Source: Lachnospiraceae bacterium (GTDB lineage Bacteria; Bacillota; Clostridia; Lachnospirales; Lachnospiraceae). Taken from it: a DNA stretch of 54,564 nt. A program made the position numbers and the translations under genes. The stretch's first letter is position 1, and each line of letters starts with the position of its first letter. A model generated the notes under the pieces. The model searched no databases. It was given only the letters and a program-made list of their open reading frames with translations, and had not been told where the DNA came from. The stretch is from contig SVDH01000015.1 of NCBI GenBank assembly GCA_015057865.1, positions 1 through 54,564 of the forward strand, written 5' to 3'. Shown here piece by piece: positions 27,855-35,899 of this stretch.

Positions 27855-28655
27855 TCATCCGGTGACTGCTAACGTAGCTGCGAAAACAGATGGACAACCG
27901 GCATTAGTTAAAACAGTGGCAGCAGCGTCAAGGGTAGAACCGGTCGTATAAATATCATCCAGGAGAAGGATGTGTTCATGTAAGAGAGATGGAAAACAAT
28001 TGTCATCATCTGATCGACCCATATATTTGGAATTGATGCAAAAAGCATGGGACAAATTCGCCATGCGCTGTGTTCTGTTTAACTCCTTTTGTGCTGTGGT
28101 TGCTTTTTGACGGATCAATAAATCTTGGTAGACAGGGATTTTGATATATTCGCCAAGACGTACAGCGATTTCTGCTGCCTGGTTGTATCCGCGGACTTTT
28201 AAACGGGATTTGTGCAACGGGATTGGAACAATAGCAGTTATGTGGCGAGAATACATCCAGTCCGCCAGATAATAAGATATTGCAGCAGCAAAAAATCTGG
28301 CATATTCTTTACACCCTTGGTATTTCAATTGGTATAGAGCTTGTTGGATAGAACCTTTATAAGAGAATACAGCACGCGACTCGGAAAAGGCATGAGAGTA
28401 ACGTCTGCAATCATTACATCGGTCAGCTAATGGGTTCTCAAGCGGACGACCGCAAATGATGCAGAATTGATCAAGAACAAATGGCAAGCGATAAAAACAA
28501 GGCTTGCAGATTAACTCCTGGATAGCGGGAAGATGTATTCGAGATGGCGAAACAAGACGGGATCGATGTTTCGGCGCAGAAAGAATCTGCCCGCAAATAG
28601 GGCAGTGTGCAGGATAGATGATGTCGAGGATGACATCCTTATGATAATATTTCAT
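27855..28655 (-). CDS. comF: ComF family protein (zinc ribbon plus phosphoribosyltransferase)
   Basis: This 266-aa protein has N-terminal zinc-binding cysteine pairs (CPICGQIL, CKPC, CIICGRPL, CNDCRR) and a C-terminal phosphoribosyltransferase motif, HILLLDDIYTTGSTLDAAATVL, near residues 231-252. ComF supports DNA uptake and recombination during transformation in competent Bacillota. The start follows AAAGAGG. It reads against both recD2 and cdaA. The nuclease-like gene follows on the same strand. Confidence 0.92.
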   Translation of the reverse strand: MKYYHKDVILDIIYPAHCPICGQILSAPKHRSRLVSPSRIHLPAIQELICKPCFYRLPFVLDQFCIICGRPLENPLADRCNDCRRYSHAFSESRAVFSYKGSIQQALYQLKYQGCKEYARFFAAAISYYLADWMYSRHITAIVPIPLHKSRLKVRGYNQAAEIAVRLGEYIKIPVYQDLLIRQKATTAQKELNRTQRMANLSHAFCINSKYMGRSDDDNCFPSLLHEHILLLDDIYTTGSTLDAAATVLTNAGCPSVFAATLAVTG

Positions 28656-28794
28656 TGTACCTCTTTTCCGCGCTCTCTATCGGAATATGCACACTATTGT
28701 TATAACACAAATATATCAAAAACTCCAGAATGAGATTAAAGAAGCTTTACAATCAAGAGATCTAAGGATTCCTTTGCTTCGCGGCATCTGTATT
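28656..28794. other. Spacer upstream of comF
   Basis: This AT-rich spacer lies between the comF start and copy 2 of the repeat. On the minus strand TGTTATAAC around 28703-28695 could be an extended -10 for comF. No gene is seen. Confidence 0.4.
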
Positions 28795-29160
28795 GGAGTA
28801 GTACCAGTTATGCTTACCGATAGGTTCTGATACCTCCTAGCTTGCTATTAAATAGTACCAACGATGCCTGAAACTACCATTTGATAGAAGTAAAACGAAT
28901 TGCCTGATAATACCAAATCCGTGGACAGACAAATGACGATGGTATAATTTGTTTGTTGGAGAGGTACCAGTTAGTGGTCGGGCGTGAGTGTGGTAGAAAA
29001 ATGCTTTACCGAGAATAGTACCGGCAGCGTTTGAAATTACTGGTTGGTGGGACAATAAGAGCTGGCTGGTAGTATCGAATAACTGCGGTAGGAGGTTCTG
29101 GTGCTATATAGCTTGCTTAAATAGGATCAATGGGGTCGTTACGTGAGAACTGAGTCGAAA
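28795..29160 (+). repeat. TACCA-rich element, copy 2
   Basis: This is the plus-strand copy of the element at 26578-26940. It has at least ten TACC/GGTA half-sites, for example 28802, 28856, 28875, 28911, 28940, 28963, 28991, 29019 and 29067. Both copies end with CTGAGTCGAAA on the side facing away from the nuclease-comF pair. Inside this copy, AGGTTCTG...TAGCTTGCT...TTAAATAG occurs twice (28822-28855 and 29093-29124) with the same internal spacing. The hairpin GGTAGA/TCTACC of copy 1 is kept here as GGTAGA/TTTACC (28992-29010), where a G-C pair becomes G-U. Other stems of copy 1 are partly lost, so this copy looks more decayed. Confidence 0.85.
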
Positions 29161-29220
29161 CACTGCACAATAATTGATTCCACAAACCCGTCATCGCCCC
29201 TTTTATGACACTTGATTCTG

Positions 29221-29229
29221 TGCTATAAT
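29221..29229 (+). promoter_or_regulatory. Extended -10 promoter of cdaA
   Basis: TGCTATAAT (29221-29229) is a consensus extended -10; the -35 region is weak. It lies 61 bases before the chosen cdaA start and shows that an in-frame start at 29212 would lie upstream of the transcript. The spacer 29161-29289 has no other feature. Confidence 0.65.
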
Positions 29230-29289
29230 AGCTATGTCTGTGCTAAACAGACAAGCCAAAAACCCAAGCAACCATATTGGAGTTACCGT

Positions 29290-30174
29290 ATGCGAGAAAT
29301 CATCGCAAGTTTATACTCATTTTTTGATAAATATATGTACTGGATGCAGATGCCGGACATCGGGGTGATCGATATCATTGAGATCATCCTGATTACGATC
29401 GCACTGTATTATTTTCTCATCTGGGTCAGAAACACCAGGGCGTGGTCTCTGTTTAAGGGGATTCTTGTTGTTCTGATCTTTGTTCTGATAGCGGCGATTT
29501 TCCAGATGAACACCATCCTATGGCTGTTCGGTAAGTTATTGAACTTTGGTGTGATCGCCCTTTTGATCATCTTTCAGCCGGAGCTTCGCCGCGGTTTGGA
29601 GCGGATCGGACGGAGCAATTTCCTGACGCGTTTTATGCGCATTGAGCTGCGCCCGACGGATCAGCTCTTTTCGAATCGTACGATCAATGAACTGGTTCGC
29701 GCCTGCGTGGAAATGGGCAAGAAGAAAACCGGTGCACTCATCGTTATCGAACGCAGCGTTATGCTTGAAGAGTACATTCGCAGCGGAATCCGCCTGGATG
29801 CTGAGCTTTCCAGACAGCTGCTGTTAAATATTTTTGAAAAGAACACGCCGCTTCACGACGGCGCGATCATCCTGCGTGGCAACCGTATCATTGCCGCGAC
29901 ATGCTATCTGCCGTTAACCGACAATATGGCATTGTCTAAAGAACTGGGCACGCGTCACAGAGCAGCAATTGGTATCAGCGAAGTGAGTGACAGCGTAACA
30001 ATCATCGTTTCCGAAGAGACCGGCGAGATTTCCGTAGCTAGAGAAAACCACCTGGAGCGTTCGATCTCTGAAGAACGGTTACGAGAGATTTTGCGTAACA
30101 TTGCCGGCGTGACAGAAAAGCAGCGCCGCACTTCTTTGCGGGATCGCAAGAATCGAAAGGAGGACAATGAATGA
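29290..30174 (+). CDS. cdaA: Diadenylate cyclase CdaA (c-di-AMP synthase)
   Basis: The start chosen is ATG 29290, behind TTGGAG and downstream of the promoter. The 294-aa protein has three N-terminal membrane helices (about 28-45, 55-72, 80-96) and a DAC domain with the catalytic DGA (190-192) and RHR (222-224) motifs. It makes c-di-AMP from two ATP and controls osmolyte and potassium balance and wall homeostasis. cdaR overlaps its end by four bases, the usual pair. glmM, often the third gene, is absent; an HPr-like gene and leuA follow instead. Confidence 0.96.
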   Translation: MREIIASLYSFFDKYMYWMQMPDIGVIDIIEIILITIALYYFLIWVRNTRAWSLFKGILVVLIFVLIAAIFQMNTILWLFGKLLNFGVIALLIIFQPELRRGLERIGRSNFLTRFMRIELRPTDQLFSNRTINELVRACVEMGKKKTGALIVIERSVMLEEYIRSGIRLDAELSRQLLLNIFEKNTPLHDGAIILRGNRIIAATCYLPLTDNMALSKELGTRHRAAIGISEVSDSVTIIVSEETGEISVARENHLERSISEERLREILRNIAGVTEKQRRTSLRDRKNRKEDNE

Positions 30175-31406
30175 GCGTAAAACGTTTATTGAAAATCTTG
30201 TCCAACAACTGGGGATTCAAGATCCTGGCACTGGCACTTGCGATCGTCATCTGGCTGGTCATCGTTAATATTGAAGATCCGGAAAAAAGCCGTGTTATGA
30301 CGGTCCCCGTATCCGTTGAAAATGAGGAATACCTGCTTGATCAGGGTTACAGCTATGAAATAGACGGACGGTCAGAGGTTTCCTTTACCGTATCCGGTGC
30401 GCGTACAATTATCGAGGATTTAAGCGAGTCGGATTTTAAAGCGGTTGCTGATCTTTCAGAGATCAATGAGGATATGGACAGCGTGCCGATCCAGATCAGC
30501 GTTACGCGTTTTAACAGCGGGCTGACACTGCAAAAACGTACCCAGTATCTGGATATCACAGTAGAAAAGATCATCTCAAAAGACTTTGAGATTCAAGTAG
30601 AAGAAAAGGGAACGGCGCCTGAAAACAGAAACGTTTCGATCGTTTCGGTCAATCCTTCCACAGTTACGGTGACCGGTCCGGAATCCATATTATCATCGGT
30701 GGCAGAAGCCAGGGTTACGGTTGATATTTCGAATTCCAATGATGATTTCTCCAGAAATGAAGAAATCACGTTGTGGGATGAATCCGGCAAACAGGTTGAG
30801 GATTCAAAGATCACATTAAGTGACAGACAGGCAACGGTTCAGCTTAGTGTCGATGCCAGAAAAGATGTCACACTGACAGCAAAGACATCGGGAACACCGG
30901 AAGAGGGATATCAGGTAACATCGATTGAATGTAACCCTGAAAAAACGACGGTTGCCGGAGCGGATGATGCTTTGTCGGCGCTGACCGGTTTAGAGCTGAC
31001 CTCAGACGAACTGGACGTAACAGACAAGAACGAATCCTTCACTGCCGAAGTGCCGATCACCAGTGCACTGCCAAGCGGCATTATCCTGGCTGAGGGCGCA
31101 CCATCCATGACGACGGTCAAGGTAACGATTGAGCCTTACATTACAAAAGAGCTTACGATCAGTACCGGACAGATTGCAGTGAAAGGACTTGCAGACGGAT
31201 ATACACTGACCTTTGATGAAGATACGGTCGATATCGTACTAAAGGGCAGGGAAGAGGATATTGCAGATATCGAGGCAGAAGATGTGACTGGTTCTGTGGA
31301 TGTCAGCAGCCTTAATACCGGAAATCAGAGTGTCACTTTGAAAATGGACGGAGATCTGACACTGGATGCAAATGTTACGGTCCCGGTTAGGATCCGAAGA
31401 GACTAA
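30171..31406 (+). CDS. cdaR: CdaR, YbbR-domain regulator of CdaA
   Basis: This 411-aa protein has one N-terminal membrane helix (about residues 12-32) and then extracellular beta-rich YbbR repeats, about four, visible from recurring patterns such as VSVNPSTVTVTGPESIL and TSIECNPEKTTVAGADDAL. CdaR binds CdaA in the membrane and modulates c-di-AMP synthesis. The gene overlaps cdaA by four bases. It is acidic in the extracellular part, as usual. Confidence 0.93.
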   Translation: MSVKRLLKILSNNWGFKILALALAIVIWLVIVNIEDPEKSRVMTVPVSVENEEYLLDQGYSYEIDGRSEVSFTVSGARTIIEDLSESDFKAVADLSEINEDMDSVPIQISVTRFNSGLTLQKRTQYLDITVEKIISKDFEIQVEEKGTAPENRNVSIVSVNPSTVTVTGPESILSSVAEARVTVDISNSNDDFSRNEEITLWDESGKQVEDSKITLSDRQATVQLSVDARKDVTLTAKTSGTPEEGYQVTSIECNPEKTTVAGADDALSALTGLELTSDELDVTDKNESFTAEVPITSALPSGIILAEGAPSMTTVKVTIEPYITKELTISTGQIAVKGLADGYTLTFDEDTVDIVLKGREEDIADIEAEDVTGSVDVSSLNTGNQSVTLKMDGDLTLDANVTVPVRIRRD

Positions 31407-31440
31407 AGAAGATACATCTCTGTACCTTGGAGAAAAGAAT

Positions 31441-31695
31441 ATGGTTCGAGAAACAGTAAAGATTACAAACCCGGCCGGCCTGATCCTGCAATGGGCCGGA
31501 CGGCTTTGCGAAGAAGCCTCTCATTATAAAGCGACTGTCAAAATGATCAAAGGCGACATGGATACCAATGCAAAAAGCCTGTTGGCAGTACTTGGGGCTT
31601 GCATTCAATATGGAGATGAAGTAGAATTCATCTGCGAAGGCGAAGATGAAAAGGAGGCCCTGGAGGCCATGATTCGCCTGACAAAGGAAATTTAA
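31441..31695 (+). CDS. HPr-like protein without the active-site histidine (Crh-like)
   Basis: The start chosen is ATG 31441; the frame is open upstream but overlaps cdaR. The 84-aa protein is an HPr homologue by length and pattern. Position 15, the phosphorylated His of HPr, is Ile here (NPAGLILQWAG replaces the GLHARPA motif), and Arg17 and Pro18 are Gln and Trp. Ser46, the HPr-kinase site, is kept at exactly position 46 (NAKSLLAV). Loss of His15 with Ser46 kept is also the hallmark of Bacillus Crh (Gln15), a carbon-catabolite co-regulator. PTS phosphotransfer is therefore unlikely. It lies between cdaR and leuA with 34- and 18-base gaps. Confidence 0.8.
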   Translation: MVRETVKITNPAGLILQWAGRLCEEASHYKATVKMIKGDMDTNAKSLLAVLGACIQYGDEVEFICEGEDEKEALEAMIRLTKEI

Positions 31696-31713
31696 ACTTA
31701 GGAGGAACTACCA

Positions 31714-33378
31714 TTGAACTATCAGAAATACAGACCGATGCCGGTCTTAGACTATAGAGAAAGAGAGTGGCCGAACCGTCAGATCACCAAAGCACCGGAC
31801 TGGTGCAGTGTGGATCTGCGCGACGGAAACCAGGCGCTGATCCAGCCGATGAACGTTGATGAGAAGATGGAGATGTTCAATCTTCTTTTAAAGCTTGGGT
31901 TTAAAGAGATTGAGATCGGGTTCCCGGCTGCTTCTCAGATCGAGTATGACTTCTTAAGAGAACTGGTTGCACGGGACATGATCCCGGACGATGTAACGGT
32001 TCAGATCCTCTGCCAGTGCCGAGAGCATCTGATCGAGCGAAGCTTTGAAGCCATCGAAGGCATCAAAAACGTTGTATTTCACATTTACAACTCCACATCC
32101 ACACTGCAGAGGGAAGTGGTGTTCCATATGAGCAGAGAAGAGATCAAGCAGATCGCGATCGACGGGACACGCATGGTCAAAGAGCGTGCGAAAAACTTCC
32201 CGGGGAATCTCAGACTGGAATACTCTCCGGAGAGCTTTTCGGGAACAGAAGTGGAGTTCTCGCTTGAATGCTGCCAGGCAGTACAGGATGTATGGGAACC
32301 GACACCGGAAAACCCGATCATTTTCAATCTGCCAAACACTGTAGAGCAGACGACGCCAAACGTGTACGCAGACCAGATCGAGTGGATGGACCGTCATTTC
32401 AAAAACCGTGACTGCATCATTTTAAGTGTGCATCCGCATAACGACCGCGGCTGCGGCGTAGCGGCGACAGAGCTGGCGTTGTTGGCAGGCGCTGACCGTG
32501 TAGAGGGTACACTTCTTGGAAACGGCGAGCGGACCGGTAATGTCGATATCCTGACCGTTGCCTATAATATGTTCTCACAGGGCATCGATCCGGGCCTGCA
32601 CCTGGAAAACATCAATGAGATCATTGATGTCTATGAGCGCTGCTGCAAGATGGAGATCGATATGCGGCATCCGTATGCGGGACAGCTTGTGTTCACCGCA
32701 TTTTCCGGATCCCATCAGGATGCGATCAACAAAGGCATGCATGCCATGGAAGAGAAAAACAACGGCCTTTGGGAGATTCCGTATCTGCCGATCGACCCGG
32801 CAGACATCGGCCGTCAGTATGAGCCGGTTGTCCGTATCAACAGCCAGTCCGGCAAAGGCGGCGTAGCATTTGTTATGGAATCCCTGTATGGATTCAAGTT
32901 GCCGAAAGCAATGCAGGGTGAGTTTGCATCCGTTATCCAGAAGATTTCCGAAAAACAGGGCGGCGAGATCAGCCCGGACGAGATCTTTGCAGAGTTCAAA
33001 CGTCAGTATATTGCAAAGACGTATCCGTTCGAGTTCCTGAAATTCCGTGTTGAGGATATTGATGACAAGACCTGTATGGCATGGCTGGTATTCAAGCACA
33101 ATGGCCAGGAGGTTTACGCAGAGTCACAGGGTAACGGACCGCTCGACGCGATCAAGAAAGCACTGAAAACCAAAGTGGATCTTGATATCACGATTCTTGA
33201 CTACTCCGAGCACACCATGAGCGAAGGCTCCGATGCGCGTGCGGCGGCATACGTACAGCTGCGTGACAACCGCACCGGAAAAACCATCTTTGGTGCGGGG
33301 GACAGCTCCAATATCACAAAGGCGGTTATCCGCGCGTTCTTCAGTGCGCTGGACCGACTGTTTGCAGAAGGTGTTTAA
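31714..33378 (+). CDS. leuA: 2-Isopropylmalate synthase (long, LeuA2 type)
   Basis: This 554-aa enzyme joins 2-ketoisovalerate and acetyl-CoA, the first step of leucine synthesis. It starts with TTG behind AGGAGG. Visible motifs are CSVDLRDGNQALIQPMN near 31-47, which begins the catalytic TIM barrel, LSVHPHNDRGCGVAATELALLAGADRVEGTLLGNGERTGNVD near 238-279, and a C-terminal allosteric domain from about 430. The RDGNQALIQPM signature and length place it in the fungal/LeuA2-like branch. A terminator follows. Confidence 0.95.
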   Translation: MNYQKYRPMPVLDYREREWPNRQITKAPDWCSVDLRDGNQALIQPMNVDEKMEMFNLLLKLGFKEIEIGFPAASQIEYDFLRELVARDMIPDDVTVQILCQCREHLIERSFEAIEGIKNVVFHIYNSTSTLQREVVFHMSREEIKQIAIDGTRMVKERAKNFPGNLRLEYSPESFSGTEVEFSLECCQAVQDVWEPTPENPIIFNLPNTVEQTTPNVYADQIEWMDRHFKNRDCIILSVHPHNDRGCGVAATELALLAGADRVEGTLLGNGERTGNVDILTVAYNMFSQGIDPGLHLENINEIIDVYERCCKMEIDMRHPYAGQLVFTAFSGSHQDAINKGMHAMEEKNNGLWEIPYLPIDPADIGRQYEPVVRINSQSGKGGVAFVMESLYGFKLPKAMQGEFASVIQKISEKQGGEISPDEIFAEFKRQYIAKTYPFEFLKFRVEDIDDKTCMAWLVFKHNGQEVYAESQGNGPLDAIKKALKTKVDLDITILDYSEHTMSEGSDARAAAYVQLRDNRTGKTIFGAGDSSNITKAVIRAFFSALDRLFAEGV

Positions 33379-33398
33379 ACAATTATGAACAATAAGGG

Positions 33399-33426
33399 AC
33401 CCGGAGGAACCGCCTCCGGGTTTTTT
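33399..33426 (+). terminator. Terminator after leuA
   Basis: A 9-bp stem (ACCCGGAGG at 33399-33407 with CCTCCGGGT at 33413-33421) with a five-base loop leads into TTTTTT. Confidence 0.9.
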
Positions 33427-33441
33427 GCAGGAGTAAGCAAT

Positions 33442-34161
33442 ATGAGCAAAATCTATGCACTTCTTGTTGCGGGCGGTAAAGGCACCCGCATGGGAAATAC
33501 AGAAAAACCAAAGCAGTTCCTGAAACTGGCAGGCAAACCGGTGCTGATTCACGCAGCAGAGCGTTTTGCACAGTTTACGGAATTTGAAGAGATCCTGATC
33601 CTGACACCGGAAGCGTGGATCGGGTATACAGAAGAGCTGCTGAAACAATATTTGCCAAAAGAATCAGCTCGCATTCGTGTTCTTGCAGGCGGTGCCACCC
33701 GTAACGAAACAGTCATGAACGGTGTCCGGCATATTGAAGCAAAGGGAAATCTGACAGAAGAGACGATCATTGTGACCCACGACTGTGTACGCCCGCTTGT
33801 AACAGAACGAATCGTTCGTGAAAACATTGAAGGCGGGCACAAGTATACCGCCTGCAATACTGTCGTCCCGGCAACAGACACCATCATGGTCAGCAAGGAC
33901 GGTGAGACCATCTGTGAAGTTCCGGACAGAGCATATCTTTACCAGAGCCAGACACCACAGACATTCAAAGCAAAGGCGCTGAAAGAATGCTATGAGTGCC
34001 TGACGGAGGAAGAAAAAGAACGCCTGACTGATGCCTGTAAGATCATGGTGTTAAGCGGGATTTCGGTACACATGATCGAAGGCGATGCAAAAAACATCAA
34101 GATCACGTATGCGCAGGATCTGAAGGTGGCGGAGACACTGTTGGAACGACAAGACGCATAG
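33442..34161 (+). CDS. IspD/TarI-type cytidylyltransferase
   Basis: The start chosen is ATG 33442 behind CAGGAG; an upstream in-frame ATG lies inside the leuA terminator. The 239-aa protein has the nucleotide-binding LLVAGGKGTRMG (7-18), GGATRNETVMNGV near 86-98, and THDCVRPLVT near 115. These fit both IspD (methylerythritol phosphate pathway) and TarI (CDP-ribitol for teichoic acid). HDCVRP and the neighbouring wall-polymer genes lean to TarI, but if this is the only copy in the genome besides 53852 it could be the housekeeping IspD. Assignment between the two is open. Confidence 0.85.
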   Translation: MSKIYALLVAGGKGTRMGNTEKPKQFLKLAGKPVLIHAAERFAQFTEFEEILILTPEAWIGYTEELLKQYLPKESARIRVLAGGATRNETVMNGVRHIEAKGNLTEETIIVTHDCVRPLVTERIVRENIEGGHKYTACNTVVPATDTIMVSKDGETICEVPDRAYLYQSQTPQTFKAKALKECYECLTEEEKERLTDACKIMVLSGISVHMIEGDAKNIKITYAQDLKVAETLLERQDA

Positions 34162-34199
34162 AAGCTGCTCTGGGGTAATGTTTCTTTGACCGTACAAAA

Positions 34200-34228
34200 T
34201 TGACAAATTGCCAGCACGCCTATATAAT
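34200..34228 (+). promoter_or_regulatory. Perfect consensus sigma-A promoter
   Basis: TTGACA (34200-34205), a 17-base spacer and TATAAT (34223-34228) match the consensus in all 12 positions. It drives the MBOAT gene at 34269 and perhaps the NlpC/P60 gene behind it. Confidence 0.85.
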
Positions 34229-34268
34229 TCGAAAGATACGTTAATTTTACATTTAAGGGGAAACGACA

Positions 34269-35879
34269 ATGAGTTATACGACATTTGCGTTCGCATTGTT
34301 CGTATGTGTAACGGTAGCAGTATACTATCTGTTTCCGGTAAAAAAATATCAGTGGACCGTACTTCTGGCAGCCAGCTATTTCTTTTATTGCTTCGCTGCA
34401 TGGCGGTACGTGTTCTTTATATTGTTCTCGACTTTCACGATCTGGCTTGCGGGACTCTACCTGCAGAAGCTTGCAGAAAAGCAGAAAGCTACCATAAAGG
34501 CCCACAGGAAAGAATGGAGTAAGGACGAGAAAAAAGTATATAAGAAAAAGATGCATTCGAAACTGGTGGCGATCCTTGCCATCACGCTGATCGTAAACTT
34601 TGGCATCCTGGGCTTCTTAAAGTATTATAACTTTATGGCGGGTGGTTTGAATCAGCTCTTTGGCGGCGATCCGCTTCCGATTCTGCAACTGTTCCTGCCA
34701 CTTGGTATTTCGTTCTACACCTTCCAGGCAACAGGGTATCTGATCGATGTCTACCGCGAAACGATTCAGGCAGAGAAGAATCCGATCAAGTTTGCACTGT
34801 TCATTTCGTTCTTCCCTCAGATCATTCAGGGACCGATCAGTCAGTTTGCGCAGCTTGGCGAGCAACTGTTTACACCGCATCGTCCGGAATACGCGCGTTT
34901 TAAATATGGATTAGAATTGATCCTTTGGGGTGTGTTTAAGAAGCTGATCATTGCGGACCGCGCAGCAGTCCTGATCAATACGGTCACTGCGGATTATACG
35001 GCATATACAGGTACGACGCTTTTTGCGACCGCATTGCTTTATGCACTGCAGCTTTATGCGGACTTCTCAGCCGGTATCGATATTTCGAGAGGTATTGCAA
35101 AGATCCTTGGCATCGATATGGTACTGAACTTCCGTCAGCCGTACTTCTCGAAATCCATTAACGAATACTGGCGCAGATGGCATATTACACTCGGTGTGTG
35201 GATGAAGAATTACATCTTCTATTCACTGGCAATGTCGGACGGCTTCCTGAATATGAGTCGGAAGCTGAAGAATACGAAGTTCGGTCAGACGAAAGCCGGT
35301 GCACACTTTGCAAAGGTATTCCCGACCAGTATCGCGTCATTTATCGTTTTCCTTGCTGTAGGTGTATGGCATGGTGCGAACTCCAGATACATTGCATTTG
35401 GTGTATGGAATGGTCTGATCATCATGATTTCCATTTTGTTAAAGCCGGTGTTTGAAAAGATGCTTGCGGCACTTCGCATCAATGCGGCTTCTTTTGGATG
35501 GCGTCTGTTCCAGATGATTCGGACATTTATCCTGGTTTTGGTAGGATATTACTTTGACATCGGGCCGAATTTTAAGGGCGCGATGGACATGATGCATTTG
35601 TCAATCGTAGACCAGCATGCGCGTGCCGGTATCCATGAAATGTTGAATCTGGGGCTGGGCGAAAAGGACTTTGCGGCGATTCTGTTTGGTATGATCGTGA
35701 TCTGGGTGATCAGCATCAGATTGGAAAAGACTGGTATCGAAACACCGGGGGAGCTGATCGGAAAACGGCGTGCATGGGTACAGTGGGTCTTGCTCTTTTT
35801 GGCTGTAGTCGTTATTATTACACTAGGACGTTATGGTCCCGGATATGATCCGGCTGAATTTGTTTACATGCAATTCTAA
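34269..35879 (+). CDS. MBOAT O-acyltransferase (AlgI/DltB-like), stand-alone copy
   Basis: This 536-aa membrane protein has about ten hydrophobic segments and the MBOAT signatures: PLGISFYTFQATGYLIDVYR near 138-157, FFPQIIQGPISQF near 179-191, YFSKSINEYWRRWHITLG near 295-312, and the catalytic His368 in VGVWHGAN. Such enzymes move acyl groups across the membrane onto polysaccharides or teichoic acids. No partner SGNH esterase or carrier protein is next to it; it is followed after 20 bases by the NlpC/P60 gene. A second MBOAT lies at 45048 in a complete module. Confidence 0.9.
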   Translation: MSYTTFAFALFVCVTVAVYYLFPVKKYQWTVLLAASYFFYCFAAWRYVFFILFSTFTIWLAGLYLQKLAEKQKATIKAHRKEWSKDEKKVYKKKMHSKLVAILAITLIVNFGILGFLKYYNFMAGGLNQLFGGDPLPILQLFLPLGISFYTFQATGYLIDVYRETIQAEKNPIKFALFISFFPQIIQGPISQFAQLGEQLFTPHRPEYARFKYGLELILWGVFKKLIIADRAAVLINTVTADYTAYTGTTLFATALLYALQLYADFSAGIDISRGIAKILGIDMVLNFRQPYFSKSINEYWRRWHITLGVWMKNYIFYSLAMSDGFLNMSRKLKNTKFGQTKAGAHFAKVFPTSIASFIVFLAVGVWHGANSRYIAFGVWNGLIIMISILLKPVFEKMLAALRINAASFGWRLFQMIRTFILVLVGYYFDIGPNFKGAMDMMHLSIVDQHARAGIHEMLNLGLGEKDFAAILFGMIVIWVISIRLEKTGIETPGELIGKRRAWVQWVLLFLAVVVIITLGRYGPGYDPAEFVYMQF

Positions 35880-35899
35880 AAAAGGAAAAGGATTATTAT

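Noticed and set aside
26609-28969. TGGTACC motifs as T-box leaders
   Set aside because: The T-box core also has TGGNACC, but the surrounding AGGG...CGCG context, specifier stem and downstream terminator are missing, and the motif recurs many times on both strands.
28837-29055. 72-codon minus-strand ORF inside repeat copy 2
   Set aside because: No ribosome binding site, sequence without protein-like pattern, and no equivalent in copy 1.
26508-29229. Insertion sequence or transposon with known transposase
   Set aside because: No transposase, integrase or resolvase motif is encoded between or next to the repeats and no clear target-site duplication was found at the edges.
29212-29289. Upstream ATG start for cdaA
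   Set aside because: It lies before the extended -10 promoter at 29221-29229, so it would not be transcribed from it.
31366-31440. Upstream start for the HPr-like protein
   Set aside because: It lies within cdaR; the HPr fold starts at MVRETVKI, ATG 31441.
33385-33441. Upstream start for the cytidylyltransferase
   Set aside because: The added codons cover the leuA terminator hairpin and its T-run.
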